Below are positions 26,406 to 36,286 of a DNA stretch of 64,000 nucleotides, piece by piece. Both the position numbers and the translations under genes were made by a program. Positions within the stretch are counted from its first letter, which is position 1. Each line of letters opens with the position of its first letter. The notes beneath the pieces were generated by a model, which worked only from the letters and a program-made list of their open reading frames with translations, made no database searches and was not told the origin of the DNA. Source of the DNA: Dyadobacter sp. 3J3 (lineage in GTDB: Bacteria > Bacteroidota > Bacteroidia > Cytophagales > Spirosomataceae); NCBI RefSeq assembly GCF_009801115.1, contig NZ_VTOL01000020.1:21971-85970 (forward strand), read 5' to 3'.

Positions 26406-28223
26406 TCAAAAAATATAATCATTTTTGGCAATCAGAGCCTCAGCAATCCGGCGACGTGCTTCTTTAAGGTTCAGCGGTTCTATTTTTGTGAAACGTTTTA
26501 AACCCATCAGCATAACCCTTAGTTCATCACTTTCAGCAAAACTGGTGATGGCCGATCTTCCTGCATTATTAATTTTCTCTACGGCTTCGTTTAAATAAAC
26601 CTGGGCAATATCTTTTTGCAGCGCATTTGCCTCTGCACCAAGTAGATTAATTCTTTTTTCAACGCGAAGCAAAACAGATTCAGCTACGTATGTTTCAATC
26701 ACCATATCTGCCAGGTTCATAATAATTTCCTGTTCGTCAGAAAGTTTGGTCATAAATTTCTGTACAGCGGAGCCTGCTACCATCAGAACTGCTTTTTTTA
26801 GGTTTCTGATCACTTTCTTTTCTGCCGCAAAAAGTGATTCATCCTCATCAAAACTAAAATCAGGGATCGACATAATTTCTTTTCCAACTGCCATGGCCGG
26901 TCCCATCAAATCCAGCTGACCTTTCATCGCGCGTTTCAAAAGCATATCAACAACCAAAAGACGGTTGATTTCATTGGTGCCTTCAAAAATACGGTTGATC
27001 CGGCTGTCGCGGTAAGCACGGTCCATGGGTGCATCTGCTGAATAACCCATTCCGCCATAAACCTGGACGCCTTCATCCACCACATAATCCAGTACTTCTG
27101 AACCATGCACTTTCATGATCGCGCATTCTATCGCCAGTTCTTCCAAGGCTTTTAATTTTGCTTCCGCATCGCTTAAACCTTTTTCTTTTAGCGTAATGAT
27201 CAGGTCATCAATATTTTGACCGACACGATAGGCAGCAGATTCGGTAGTGAACATTCGAATCGCCATTTCTGCCAGTTTATGTTTTATAGCTCCGAAATTT
27301 GAAATAGAAGTTCCAAATTGTTTGCGCTCATTGGCGTAATTTATTACCTGACGTGTTACTTGTTTAGACCCGCCAAGTGCAGCGGCAGCCAATTTTATGC
27401 GGCCGATATTTAAAATATTTACAGCAATTTTAAAACCATTTCCTTGTTCGGAAAGCATGTTTTCAACTGGAACCAAACAGTCGTTAAAGAAAATCTGACG
27501 CGTATCAGAACCTTTAATTCCCATTTTGTGCTCCGGCTCATTCATAGTAATTCCACCAAAAGTTTTTTCTATAATGAAAGCAGATAAATTTTTATCCGTT
27601 TGTCCGCTTGCATCCACCACTTTGGCAAAAACAATAAAAACATCAGCAAAACCTCCATTGGTTATCCACATTTTCTGGCCGTTGATGACGTAATGTTTTC
27701 CGTCTTCGCTCAGTTTTGCTTTTGTTTTTCCAGAATTTGCATCAGATCCAGAGTCTGGTTCGGTTAAACAATAGGCTGCCTTCCATTCTCCAGAAGCAAG
27801 TTTTGGAAGATAATGTACTTTTTGAGATTCATTTCCATAATATACGATCGGAAGCGTTCCAATTCCTGTATGTGCTGAAAGAGCAACGGAGAATGAATTT
27901 CCTGCGCCGGTTGCTTCTGCTACCAGCATGGACGTATTAAAATTCATCCCAAACCCGCCATATTCTTCCGGCACAACCGTTCCCATCAATCCCAGTTCTC
28001 CAGCCTTATCCATGAGTGACGACATCAACTCAGGACTTTTTGCCTGGTCAATTTCGTTAAGTATTGGCCATACTTCCGTCCGCAAAAAGTCACGGCAGGT
28101 ATTGGCAATCATCTGCTGCTCTTCGTTAAACTCTTCCGGAATAAAAATCTGTGATGCAGGTGTCTCTTTTATTAAAAATTCACCTCCTTTGATCGACGTT
28201 TTTTTATCTTCTGCAACAGCCAT
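26406..28223 (-). CDS. Acyl-CoA dehydrogenase (fatty acid beta-oxidation)
   Basis: 605 residues: a normal acyl-CoA dehydrogenase core of about 400 plus a C-terminal helical extension of about 180, as in the VLCAD/ACAD9-like group. Visible motifs are CLTEPDSGSDANSGKTKA (FAD and substrate loop), MWITNGGFADVFIVFA, and VQVYGGMGYSADAPMDRAYRDSRI with NRIFEGTNEINR, including the YGGxGY and EGTxE family signatures. It catalyses the first, FAD-dependent step of beta-oxidation in the cytoplasm. The upstream region carries two copies of a palindromic operator also found before the thiolase gene at 36287-37465, so the two are probably co-regulated although 8 kb apart. Confidence 0.9.
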   Translation of the reverse strand: MAVAEDKKTSIKGGEFLIKETPASQIFIPEEFNEEQQMIANTCRDFLRTEVWPILNEIDQAKSPELMSSLMDKAGELGLMGTVVPEEYGGFGMNFNTSMLVAEATGAGNSFSVALSAHTGIGTLPIVYYGNESQKVHYLPKLASGEWKAAYCLTEPDSGSDANSGKTKAKLSEDGKHYVINGQKMWITNGGFADVFIVFAKVVDASGQTDKNLSAFIIEKTFGGITMNEPEHKMGIKGSDTRQIFFNDCLVPVENMLSEQGNGFKIAVNILNIGRIKLAAAALGGSKQVTRQVINYANERKQFGTSISNFGAIKHKLAEMAIRMFTTESAAYRVGQNIDDLIITLKEKGLSDAEAKLKALEELAIECAIMKVHGSEVLDYVVDEGVQVYGGMGYSADAPMDRAYRDSRINRIFEGTNEINRLLVVDMLLKRAMKGQLDLMGPAMAVGKEIMSIPDFSFDEDESLFAAEKKVIRNLKKAVLMVAGSAVQKFMTKLSDEQEIIMNLADMVIETYVAESVLLRVEKRINLLGAEANALQKDIAQVYLNEAVEKINNAGRSAITSFAESDELRVMLMGLKRFTKIEPLNLKEARRRIAEALIAKNDYIF

Positions 28224-28267
28224 AATGATCGATATTTTAAAATTATTTTACCACTCCGGTGGCTATG

Positions 28268-28340
28268 ATAGTATGCTTGCATACTATTTATTTTTATAAC
28301 AAATATATTCTCTTTCAAATTATTATGCAAGCATACTAAT
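28268..28340 (-). promoter_or_regulatory. Promoter with two palindromic operators before the acyl-CoA dehydrogenase
   Basis: Operator 1 is the palindrome ATAGTATGC-TT-GCATACTAT (28268-28287). Operator 2 is TATTATGC-AA-GCATACTA with flanking matches (28319-28340, one mismatched pair). On the minus strand TATATTTG (28300-28307) is a -7 element and TTG at 28328-28330 a -33 element 20 bases away. Operator 2 therefore covers the -33 box and operator 1 lies just after the transcription start. The arrangement fits repression by a dimeric regulator, TetR-like by size, probably relieved by acyl-CoA. The regulator is not in the window. Confidence 0.7.
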
Positions 28341-28377
28341 AAGAAAAATTACTGATTTTGTTTAACAATTTTAACTA

Positions 28378-31281
28378 CTATTTTTTGAAAACCCGGAACT
28401 GTTTGACAAGCTTTCCATCCGTTTCCACTCGAACATAATAGATTCCCGAGGTAAGACCCATTCGGGTTAGGTCCATATTAACAAGATTATCCTGAACGGT
28501 AATAAAATTATTGGAAACCGGCATATGCTGTCCGGTGCTGTAAACGATGGAATACTGAAACTGACCTAATGCCGAATGATCGGGCAGTTTGAAATTAAAA
28601 ATATCCTGCACCGGATTTGGATAAAACTGCCATTCCGTTATATCCTTAGTAATATTGACCGAATCACCGGACGAAATACTGAATTGAATAGAATTTGTAA
28701 CGACAGCCGAATCTTTATTAGAAGCGATAACGGTTAGCGTATATCTTCCAACATAAGGCGCAAACCCTGTTTCGCCTTCAAACAGCGCGTAAGGAAATTT
28801 GGACGTTGTAGATATTTTCCTGTAAGGGCCGTTCAAATTGAAATTGACCTGATCATATTCGAAATTTCCGTAGGCGTAAATATTTAATAAAGAAGGTAAA
28901 GAGCTGTAAGCCAAAACGTCATTTCCATTTAGTGAACGGATAATCGTTTGGTCAATGGCACGTCCTCCTTTAACGATTTCAAAACGAATAACCGGAATTT
29001 CAACTTTTATCACCAAAACCGTTTCAACGGACCCTCCTGAATTATCATAAGCCCGGATAATCAAGCGGTATTCTCCTTCTTCAGTTGGCGTACCAGAAAA
29101 AACATTAAGTGAAAAATCCAGCCAGGAAGGCCTGTTTTGTACCGTAATTGAGGAGATATATCCATCATTGTCTGCAAAAATATCCGAAGGCAGAATGAAA
29201 TTAAATGGATGATTTACCTGGGCATATTTATCCGGAAAAGTAGCCGTGATGTAAGGAAGATCATTTAAAAACTGAGGTTCAACAACCTGTACGTTGAAAT
29301 AAATTTCTACAAAAGCATCCTGATTATCGTACGCTTTGAATGAAATCCTGTTGTCGCCTGTTGTCGTTGGCCTGCCCGTAAGAACGCCGTTTGAAAATGT
29401 TAACCAGGATGGTAATTCACTGGCTTCTACTTTTGATATCGAACCATCACTGTCCATGAATGCTGTTTTAGGGACTGTAAAAGTAAATGGCTCATTAACG
29501 GCAACTTTAATGTTGGAGAAATTGCTGCTTACAGTCGGTGGTTTATTGGTGTTGTCTTTGCTTTCTACGCGTATTGTCAGATAAGCATCGGCCGTTGCAC
29601 CTTCGTCATCCACGCCTTGCACCAGTATTCTGAAATCTCCCAAAGCCGTTGGTCTTCCTGTTAACTGTCCGGAATTAAATTTGAGCCATGTTGGCAATGT
29701 ACCTACCCTCGAACTTACAATTGTACCGTCGCCATCAGAAAATGTATCAATAGGGAGTCTGAATGTAAAATCCTTATTAACTGCAATAATCTGCATTGGA
29801 ATAGGCCTGAAAACGTAAGGCGCGTGATTGGCAGCATCCAGCCAGTATTCGGCTGTAAGCAAATCTTCAACCAGTTTGATATAAACCGGTTTTGGACTGG
29901 CGGGATTGGCATAGGCCTTTTTTGACCAGTCATTATAAACTACGTTCCAGGAGCCTCCCTTTTCAACTGCCGAAGACAATCTGAATCCGGTTGAGTCTTT
30001 ATATATTACAGGCTGAATGGGTGTATTGAGCCAGCGCGTACCGGCTTGTCTTATCGTCGATTCCAGTTGCTGAATGTCCGATATTGTTGAAACAAGCAGG
30101 GCAATGAAATTTGCGCCGTTAGCAAAATTTTCATTGATTTGGGCCGCTGTTGCGGTGTATCCCAGGGATGAGTTATAAAAAGCTTCATTTCCTACAATAA
30201 AATCAGCAGGAGCCTCGCTTTTAAGCACATCCATCGAAAAATGATGATCGGCAGTAGGCTCGTCATTTGATTTGATACCATCAGCTTTTTCGCTCAGATC
30301 TTTGTAAGCAAGCGTTCCTCTGCTTGCGGATACATTATCATAAATTGAGCCAAAATCGGAAACATATTTTATTGTAGGATCAACTGATTTCACTGCATCA
30401 ATCATTTGATTGATATAATTTTTCAGGATAATATGTCTGTACAAATACCAGTCTTTTCCAGAGCGCTGTCCAAAAGAAAGAAAAGGATCCCAATTAGCTG
30501 AAGGTACATATACCTGATCAAATGATTTGAACGATGTGCCCCAGAGATAATTGAGCCTGTCAATTTTTTTGTAATTAGTGCTGAGCCATGTTCGGAACCC
30601 CGATACCATGCTTGGAGAATAATCAAAGGTAGCAGGCTTTTCTTTTTCATCAATCAGATTCCCGGCCGGATATCCTGCTTCCTGCGTTGGTGTATTGGTA
30701 ACAGCAATAAAAAGCAGGCTTTTTTGAGTCTGGAGATACTTATAACGCTGTGTAACTTCCTTTACAAAATTAACTCCTTTTTGGACAATTTCTTGCTGGT
30801 CAAAGCCAAAAGACGTGTCGTGATATCCGGAATTAAGTATTTTGCCAAAATTATCAATGGCCCCGTTTTGAGGTTTCCAGAAATTCTCGTAGCGTGTTGT
30901 ATGCCTGCCCAGGTGGATGCGAATAGCCACTTTCATTCCAAGACTTGTCGCCAGTTTGACCTGGTCATCAAATCGACCCCATTTTGGTGTATCTGTTGGA
31001 GAATTAAGGTAAACTTTGTCCCAGGAAACAGTAAGATAGACGGTATTTAAACCATACTGTTTGGCCATTTTGATAAGATCCAGTTCGGGGCCCTGCGACT
31101 CATTTTCAGAGATATTAAGAAGCAGAAGAGCCATATGCCGCTGTGTATCAATAGCTTCTACACGGGCAGTATTTTTTTGTAAAACATTCCCGAAAGAATT
31201 GAAATGGATTAAAAATGCAATAAATCCGATCGCCACAGTAATTTTCCTGAGTGGAATCCAGGAAACTAAAAATTCATTCAT
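28378..31281 (-). CDS. Exported glycosidase-like multidomain protein with T9SS sorting domain
   Basis: 967 residues. An N-terminal signal or anchor (hydrophobic about 14-27) is followed by a domain of about 440 residues that looks like a (beta/alpha)8 glycosidase of the GH42/GH5 type (LIKMAKQYGLNTVYLTVSWD, LGMKVAIRIHLGRHTTRYENFW, GYPAGN). Three repeated Ig-like putative-binding domains follow at about 485-770, each with a PSWLxFxxGxLTGxPTxxG-type motif. The C-terminal 75 residues (WQFYPNPVQDIFNFKLP, SGIYYVRVETDGKLVKQF) are a type A T9SS sorting domain, so the protein should be secreted or anchored on the surface. Polysaccharide binding or cleavage is likely. I cannot assign the catalytic acids or a GH family with confidence. 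Confidence 0.75.
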   Translation of the reverse strand: MNEFLVSWIPLRKITVAIGFIAFLIHFNSFGNVLQKNTARVEAIDTQRHMALLLLNISENESQGPELDLIKMAKQYGLNTVYLTVSWDKVYLNSPTDTPKWGRFDDQVKLATSLGMKVAIRIHLGRHTTRYENFWKPQNGAIDNFGKILNSGYHDTSFGFDQQEIVQKGVNFVKEVTQRYKYLQTQKSLLFIAVTNTPTQEAGYPAGNLIDEKEKPATFDYSPSMVSGFRTWLSTNYKKIDRLNYLWGTSFKSFDQVYVPSANWDPFLSFGQRSGKDWYLYRHIILKNYINQMIDAVKSVDPTIKYVSDFGSIYDNVSASRGTLAYKDLSEKADGIKSNDEPTADHHFSMDVLKSEAPADFIVGNEAFYNSSLGYTATAAQINENFANGANFIALLVSTISDIQQLESTIRQAGTRWLNTPIQPVIYKDSTGFRLSSAVEKGGSWNVVYNDWSKKAYANPASPKPVYIKLVEDLLTAEYWLDAANHAPYVFRPIPMQIIAVNKDFTFRLPIDTFSDGDGTIVSSRVGTLPTWLKFNSGQLTGRPTALGDFRILVQGVDDEGATADAYLTIRVESKDNTNKPPTVSSNFSNIKVAVNEPFTFTVPKTAFMDSDGSISKVEASELPSWLTFSNGVLTGRPTTTGDNRISFKAYDNQDAFVEIYFNVQVVEPQFLNDLPYITATFPDKYAQVNHPFNFILPSDIFADNDGYISSITVQNRPSWLDFSLNVFSGTPTEEGEYRLIIRAYDNSGGSVETVLVIKVEIPVIRFEIVKGGRAIDQTIIRSLNGNDVLAYSSLPSLLNIYAYGNFEYDQVNFNLNGPYRKISTTSKFPYALFEGETGFAPYVGRYTLTVIASNKDSAVVTNSIQFSISSGDSVNITKDITEWQFYPNPVQDIFNFKLPDHSALGQFQYSIVYSTGQHMPVSNNFITVQDNLVNMDLTRMGLTSGIYYVRVETDGKLVKQFRVFKK

Positions 31282-31301
31282 ATCATGCTCAGATTTGCTA
31301 C

Positions 31302-32435
31302 TTAAATATTCTTACCTGTTGTGAAGTTTTCAATTATATTTTGCCAATGGAACACGCCCTTTTCAACGCTGTATGCAAGTGCTTTCTTGCGTGAAAAATC
31401 TTTGTCAAAACTCGATAATTTGTTGTTCCACTGCAAAATACTTTCTGCAAATAACGGAATATCCAGATTGGGTACGATGGTTCCCAGCCCCGGCGTAATA
31501 AATTCAGTAGGGCCGCCGCTTGCGAAAGAAACAATCGGTTTTCCCAACCAGGCAGCTTCAACTAAAACCATACCGAAGGGCTCCTGCCGGGAAGTGAGCA
31601 TAAATCCGTCGGCGGCTTCCATGTAAGAATAGTAATCTTCTTTTTGTGGGCCAGCCAAATGGACTTTGACGTTTTTTAACTGTTCACAGCGCTTTTTGGT
31701 CCAATATACCAAACCATCATTGCTTAAACTACCAACCCAAACCAAGTGTACTCTGGCATTTTTTGGTATTTGTAATGCAATATCCGGAAGCAAATCGAAT
31801 CCCTTACGTTCAGAAGAAGTCCCGGACATCATCCAGACAAAATCAGTTGGACCGGCACCCCATTCCTGTCTTATCTTACGTACTTTCTCTTGATCCGGAG
31901 CTATTTCGTCCAGATCAACAAACGGATATAATCGCCTGACAGTTTTACCACCAGCTTCTGTAAGACATTTACAAACAATATCAGAACAGCCAACAAGCAG
32001 ATCGGAATCTTTTATTATCGTTTCAAAATCATGACTGTTCACCTGTGAATACATAGCAGAAAGCTCGTGAATATGAGAAATCACAGGAATACTAAGTTCT
32101 TTTGCAATTTTGATTACGTCAGTCAGCATTACCGTATTGACGTACCAAAGATCAGCTTGGAAATCCCTGGATATTTTCTTTATTGCTCTGTGGATCGGGT
32201 GAAAACCAAGGTGAAAAGCAACTTTCTGAGAAAAGGAAAATTTGCCGGGTGCGATAAAAACAGGAATGTCTGCGGGCAGATCAAGAATCAGTTCCCCTTC
32301 TGCAAAACACACGAGCCCAGCTTCAAATTTACTTCTGTCTAAATATTTAAGGATATAATAAATAAGCATTTCAGATCCCGTTCGTGTGGCGTACGGGGTA
32401 AAAAAAAGTATTTTTTTTCGTTGGCTAACATTCAT
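31302..32435 (-). CDS. Glycosyltransferase family 4
   Basis: 377 residues with a GT-B fold. The N-terminal domain begins KILFFTPYATRTGSEMLIYYILKYL (donor-side glycine region). The C-terminal domain has WMMSGTSSERKGFDLLPDIALQI, HLAGPQKEDYYSYMEAADGFMLTSRQEPFGMVLVEAAWLGKPIVSF, with the family's EPFGxxxxEA nucleotide-sugar motif. It adds a sugar to a growing glycan in the cytoplasm; donor and acceptor are unknown. Its start overlaps the stop of the upstream GT2 gene (ATGA, 32432-32435), so the two act as a pair, probably for a surface or extracellular polysaccharide. Confidence 0.9.
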   Translation of the reverse strand: MNVSQRKKILFFTPYATRTGSEMLIYYILKYLDRSKFEAGLVCFAEGELILDLPADIPVFIAPGKFSFSQKVAFHLGFHPIHRAIKKISRDFQADLWYVNTVMLTDVIKIAKELSIPVISHIHELSAMYSQVNSHDFETIIKDSDLLVGCSDIVCKCLTEAGGKTVRRLYPFVDLDEIAPDQEKVRKIRQEWGAGPTDFVWMMSGTSSERKGFDLLPDIALQIPKNARVHLVWVGSLSNDGLVYWTKKRCEQLKNVKVHLAGPQKEDYYSYMEAADGFMLTSRQEPFGMVLVEAAWLGKPIVSFASGGPTEFITPGLGTIVPNLDIPLFAESILQWNNKLSSFDKDFSRKKALAYSVEKGVFHWQNIIENFTTGKNI

Positions 32436-33436
32436 GATATGGTGAGTAAATCTATATTTTCGGAAGGTTTAATTTTATATAATTGCTTCCGGGCAAAAAG
32501 AGTCGGCCAGAAGTAATGCAGCAAAACCATGGTTTTACGGGTAAAAATAATCTGGGTTTTTAAATTGCCGAAAGGATTTTTCTTCTGTCTAATATTTAAA
32601 AGCATTTTCCACAAGAAAAGTACCGGTATCATGGAAACATAATGCAATATCATCAGGAGATATGGGCCAATGCCATACTGTTTTCTAAGCCAAAGCATAT
32701 TGGAAACCTGCATTTGTGTGCTGAATCTGTTAATCCAGGAAATGCTGGTCCTGCGGAACGGATTGTCGTTTTCGAGATGAATGAAAGTACAGTCTTTAAA
32801 ATAGCATAGTTTACCTTGCTTAGCTAACCTGCCCGACCATTCCACATCTTCACCATACATAAAAAAATCTTCATCAAATCTCCCGGAAAGTTCGGCTGCC
32901 TCACGTCTTACAAAAATGAAAGCACCTACAAGCCAGTCGCATTGGCCGTCATTTTTGTATTCTGGTTCAGGATAAAGCTTATTTAAGATGCGGTCAATCA
33001 TTCCGCTTGGAGGCAAAATGAAGAAGGTTTTATGGAATTCGTTGAAGCTTTTATAAAATGGCATTGGACTGCCATCCGCATACTGCTGCAATGCGCCTGC
33101 TGCCGATATGTCTTTTTGCTCCTCCATTTGTGTCAGGAAACGGCCTATTACATTATCAGTTACAAGTGTATCAGCATTTAAGATTAGAAAATACCGGCCT
33201 TTTGCAGCTTTCATCCCTTCATTATTTGCTCTCCCAAATCCTGAATTATATTCCATATCGATCCAGTTAATTTCAGGATATTGCTCTAGCACAATATTTT
33301 TGCCCCCATTTTCGGGATCGTTGTCTACAATTATTATTTCAAAAGTAACGCCGGATGTATGTTGGTAAATGGATTTTAAACAATTAATTATGAGTTGCGG
33401 GGTACGATAATTGATAATGATAATGGACACATCCAT
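32432..33436 (-). CDS. Glycosyltransferase family 2 (rhamnosyltransferase-like)
   Basis: 334 residues, GT-A fold. SIIIINYRTPQLIINCLKSI and FEIIIVDNDPENGG form the nucleotide-binding start, and YFLILNADTLVTDNVI holds the DxD-like NAD motif. FDEDFFMYGEDVEWSGRLAKQG is the acceptor/catalytic ED motif. The profile resembles WbbL-type rhamnosyltransferases, though the sugar is not certain. A hydrophobic segment near 255-275 suggests loose membrane association. It is the first gene of a two-gene unit with the GT4 gene. Confidence 0.9.
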   Translation of the reverse strand: MDVSIIIINYRTPQLIINCLKSIYQHTSGVTFEIIIVDNDPENGGKNIVLEQYPEINWIDMEYNSGFGRANNEGMKAAKGRYFLILNADTLVTDNVIGRFLTQMEEQKDISAAGALQQYADGSPMPFYKSFNEFHKTFFILPPSGMIDRILNKLYPEPEYKNDGQCDWLVGAFIFVRREAAELSGRFDEDFFMYGEDVEWSGRLAKQGKLCYFKDCTFIHLENDNPFRRTSISWINRFSTQMQVSNMLWLRKQYGIGPYLLMILHYVSMIPVLFLWKMLLNIRQKKNPFGNLKTQIIFTRKTMVLLHYFWPTLFARKQLYKIKPSENIDLLTIS

Positions 33437-33664
33437 GAATACGGCGTATAGTTAATAAGGCAAAAATAAAGATTCTATCTGGAAGACAAGCAAATCGGGC
33501 AAAGAGGGAATAAAAATAGCACTTTTGTTATCGAACGGCTACCTTACACGAAAATTTAATATGTTTTCCATTTTTTGTGATTAAAAATGTTGGTTTTCAT
33601 TAGTACTTTTACCAACTAAATTCTTCCTTTAAATCAGCATTTACCTGCTCAATGCAAATTATTA

Positions 33665-34783
33665 ATGCTTTACAATGTCTGTTTTCGTTTTCTGATCCTG
33701 ATAGTAACTACTTCCGTTTTTTTTTCCTGCGCTTCTACGAGCCAGCCAAATCCTGATGGCGATAAAACCGATCCAATGGATACCATCGCCTTCCCTTTTC
33801 CGGATACAACAGCATTTGCAGCAATAAACAAAACGGATAGTATTTTAGGGAATTCATCACGGTTTGGAGATGTGGATATTTTCCCGGAAACGGCTTTGGC
33901 AAGTAAAACAGGAATTTATAGTAAAGCCAATGACTATACAGGTAAATCAGTTGATCTCAATTTCTCATTTCTTGCTCCAATCAGTGATACATTGAAAAAA
34001 CGGCCATTCGTTCTTTTTGTCCATGAAGGTGCTTTTTTGTATGGATCGCTGGATAACGAAATTGGAAAAGCAAAATATTTTGCACGGAAAGGGTATGCAG
34101 TTGCGGCGATCAACTACCGATTAGGTTTTAACGGAGGAAGTGAAAGCAATATTTGCGGAAGTAATAAACAGGAACTTGTACGGACGATTTACCGGGCAGT
34201 TCAGGATACTTATGCGGCTCTTTTTTATTTTACCAGCAACGCAGAAACACTAGGCATCGATGTATCACAAATATTTCTTGCAGGCAGTAGTGCCGGGAAT
34301 ATTACGATTTCTTCGCTTGCCTACACCAAAGAAGCTGATTTTGAGGTTTTGGATCCCGGAATTATAAAATTATTAGGAGCGCTGGATCCCCATCAAACAA
34401 CCAGAAGATTTAAATTAAGAGCACTACTTACTTCTTTGGGATATGGTTTATTAAAAGGAAGCAGCGTTTCGGCGGTGACAATAAAACCAACTATTTTTTT
34501 CCAGAGAACAGGGGATAATGTTTTACCGTACGAAAGTGGACCGCTGTTTTTTTGTTCGTCCTATCCGGTAATATCCGGCGCGAAAACTACATCAGATACC
34601 CTGGTGAAATTCAAAATGCCTTTTGAACTTAATTATGAAAAGGAGACAGGGCATTTATTAAGTTTTCCGGAAACATATATCTCGCAGCGTTATACATTAT
34701 TTGTAAAACGGTTTTGGAATAAAGATTACCGGCAGATAATTTCTGAAAAATACACCGTTATTTCTGACAAGAATATAAATTGA
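33665..34783 (+). CDS. Alpha/beta hydrolase lipoprotein (carboxylesterase-like)
   Basis: 372 residues. The signal peptide ends in FFSCAS, a lipobox, so it should be a lipoprotein. The catalytic region matches a carboxylesterase/acetyl-hydrolase type fold: FVLFVHEGAFLYGSLDNE (oxyanion-hole HxGxF region), AAINYRLGF, and the nucleophile elbow IFLAGSSAGN (serine in GxSxG). The histidine is probably that in ETGHLLSFPE. It is divergent from the glycosyltransferases and convergent with the acyltransferase, 19 bases away, so it may remove acyl groups from a nearby glycan, but that is guesswork. Confidence 0.78.
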   Translation: MLYNVCFRFLILIVTTSVFFSCASTSQPNPDGDKTDPMDTIAFPFPDTTAFAAINKTDSILGNSSRFGDVDIFPETALASKTGIYSKANDYTGKSVDLNFSFLAPISDTLKKRPFVLFVHEGAFLYGSLDNEIGKAKYFARKGYAVAAINYRLGFNGGSESNICGSNKQELVRTIYRAVQDTYAALFYFTSNAETLGIDVSQIFLAGSSAGNITISSLAYTKEADFEVLDPGIIKLLGALDPHQTTRRFKLRALLTSLGYGLLKGSSVSAVTIKPTIFFQRTGDNVLPYESGPLFFCSSYPVISGAKTTSDTLVKFKMPFELNYEKETGHLLSFPETYISQRYTLFVKRFWNKDYRQIISEKYTVISDKNIN

Positions 34784-34802
34784 AATAAGTAGATTTTATA
34801 AC

Positions 34803-35930
34803 TTAAATTTTAAATTTTGTTATAAAAATGGAATGTAATTTTTTTTCTATTAACTGGTAAGAAATGTGAGATAGAATAAGCGTGAAAGAGACATTAAGAA
34901 AAAGCGTTGGAGCACCTGACCAAAGTGCGGGAATAGAAAGCAGATCAAAAATATAATGGATAAGTACCGCCACTGGAACATGCCATAAATAAACGGAAAA
35001 GGAAATGTCGCCCAGATAAATTAGCCAGGATGGATATTTTATTGATTTTCCCCGGGTATAAAAAATCATTGCCATAAACGCCATTGCCATCGAAAGTCCC
35101 CAGTAAAGAGGCCCATGCCCGCCATAAAATCCGGAAAAATACTGCCATACAGCTATTACAATTACCGAGATCACAACAGTCCGCGATTGAAAAATGATTT
35201 GACAAATACTTGCCGGAATTGGTGTAATATAAAACAGTCCGATTATCGTCCCATAGACAAATTCCCAAATGATTGGGTTCGTTATCAGATTAACAAGCAA
35301 TGAATTGTAATTCCGTGTTTCCAACGGCCTAAATGTCAAATTCCCGTAAGCAAGCGGTAAAATTATAAGGGTTGAAACGATAAGTACCGCAAAAAGAAAC
35401 CATTTGTATTTCCCGGCAAATAAAGAAATTGAGATAAGTAGATAAAAATACATTTCGTAATTGAGGCTCCATCCGACACCCAGATAAGCATAGCCCAGGA
35501 ATGGAGGATCGAGATAGCTCAACGGAATAAACAAAATACTTTTGAGGATTTGGACCACAATAGTCAGCGATATATTGGCTACAACCGGGGCTACAATGAT
35601 TGCGTAGGCCAGGGTTGCGATAACGTATAATGGCCAGATACGTAGGAATCTTTTAATAAAGAATTTTTTCACATAAAGAATCCCTCCCGATGAATTTCGG
35701 GTCACGAAAACCATAATAAATCCACTGATCACAAAAAAAAGATCGACACCGGCCGCTCCTGAATTAAATAAAAAATCCAGTTCTTTTTTTAGAAACTCAC
35801 CAGGTCTAATAGTATCCTTAAAATGAAAAATAATAACCATAACTACTGCAATACCGCGAAGAACCTGAATGATGTCGATCTTCCCGGTAGTTTTTATTAA
35901 TTCCTTTGGAGGAAAGTAATTGCTGGTCAT
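34803..35930 (-). CDS. Acyltransferase 3 family membrane protein (OafA/YrhL-like)
   Basis: 375 residues with about ten membrane helices. The family signature is at the N-terminus: IDIIQVLRGIAVVMVIIFHF (R-G and the H used in acyl transfer), then SGAAGVDLFFVISGFIM. GDISFSVYLWHVPVAVLIHY near the end is also typical. Such proteins transfer acetyl or other acyl groups to sugars of O-antigen, exopolysaccharide or peptidoglycan. The glycosyltransferases about 2 kb to the left make a glycan substrate plausible. The substrate is not known. Confidence 0.88.
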   Translation of the reverse strand: MTSNYFPPKELIKTTGKIDIIQVLRGIAVVMVIIFHFKDTIRPGEFLKKELDFLFNSGAAGVDLFFVISGFIMVFVTRNSSGGILYVKKFFIKRFLRIWPLYVIATLAYAIIVAPVVANISLTIVVQILKSILFIPLSYLDPPFLGYAYLGVGWSLNYEMYFYLLISISLFAGKYKWFLFAVLIVSTLIILPLAYGNLTFRPLETRNYNSLLVNLITNPIIWEFVYGTIIGLFYITPIPASICQIIFQSRTVVISVIVIAVWQYFSGFYGGHGPLYWGLSMAMAFMAMIFYTRGKSIKYPSWLIYLGDISFSVYLWHVPVAVLIHYIFDLLSIPALWSGAPTLFLNVSFTLILSHISYQLIEKKLHSIFITKFKI

Positions 35931-36286
35931 TTAGGGGTGTTTAATTAACTCTTGTGTGTGTAAAATAAGTATAAAGATTCGTTATAAACGATATTTTTAT
36001 GGCCTGTTAATTGTAAAAAGTATAGCGTTTCTAGTATTATAACAATAGAAAATGATCGGTTAATATTCAATTTTGTTCAAACGAACCTGGAAAGAGTGTT
36101 ACCGGATTTTGTAAAATTTAATTTGAAAAATAGTGCAATTAATTAACAATGAGTACTTTATTAAGTATATAATTTATTCGTAACGGCGATATTTTTCGTG
36201 TTGGTTTTAAATGAAAATTGTCAACAGGAAAATTATTTAATTTTCCTGTTGACAAAAAGAAAGTCTGGTTTATTTAGTAACCGGTC
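35931..36286. other. Intergenic region, 356 bases, thiolase terminator only
   Basis: AT-rich spacer between two leftward genes. The only recognised element is the hairpin at 36214-36255. No gene, tRNA or repeat was found. Confidence 0.6.
36214..36255 (-). terminator. Terminator of the thiolase gene
   Basis: A perfect 17-bp stem (36218-36234 with 36239-36255, four-base loop), with four Ts following on the minus strand (As at 36214-36217). It lies 31 bases past the thiolase stop. Confidence 0.85.

Noticed and set aside
34803..35930. Open frames on the opposite or other frames inside the acyltransferase gene
   Set aside because: They have no features of real genes and overlap a clear ten-helix acyltransferase.
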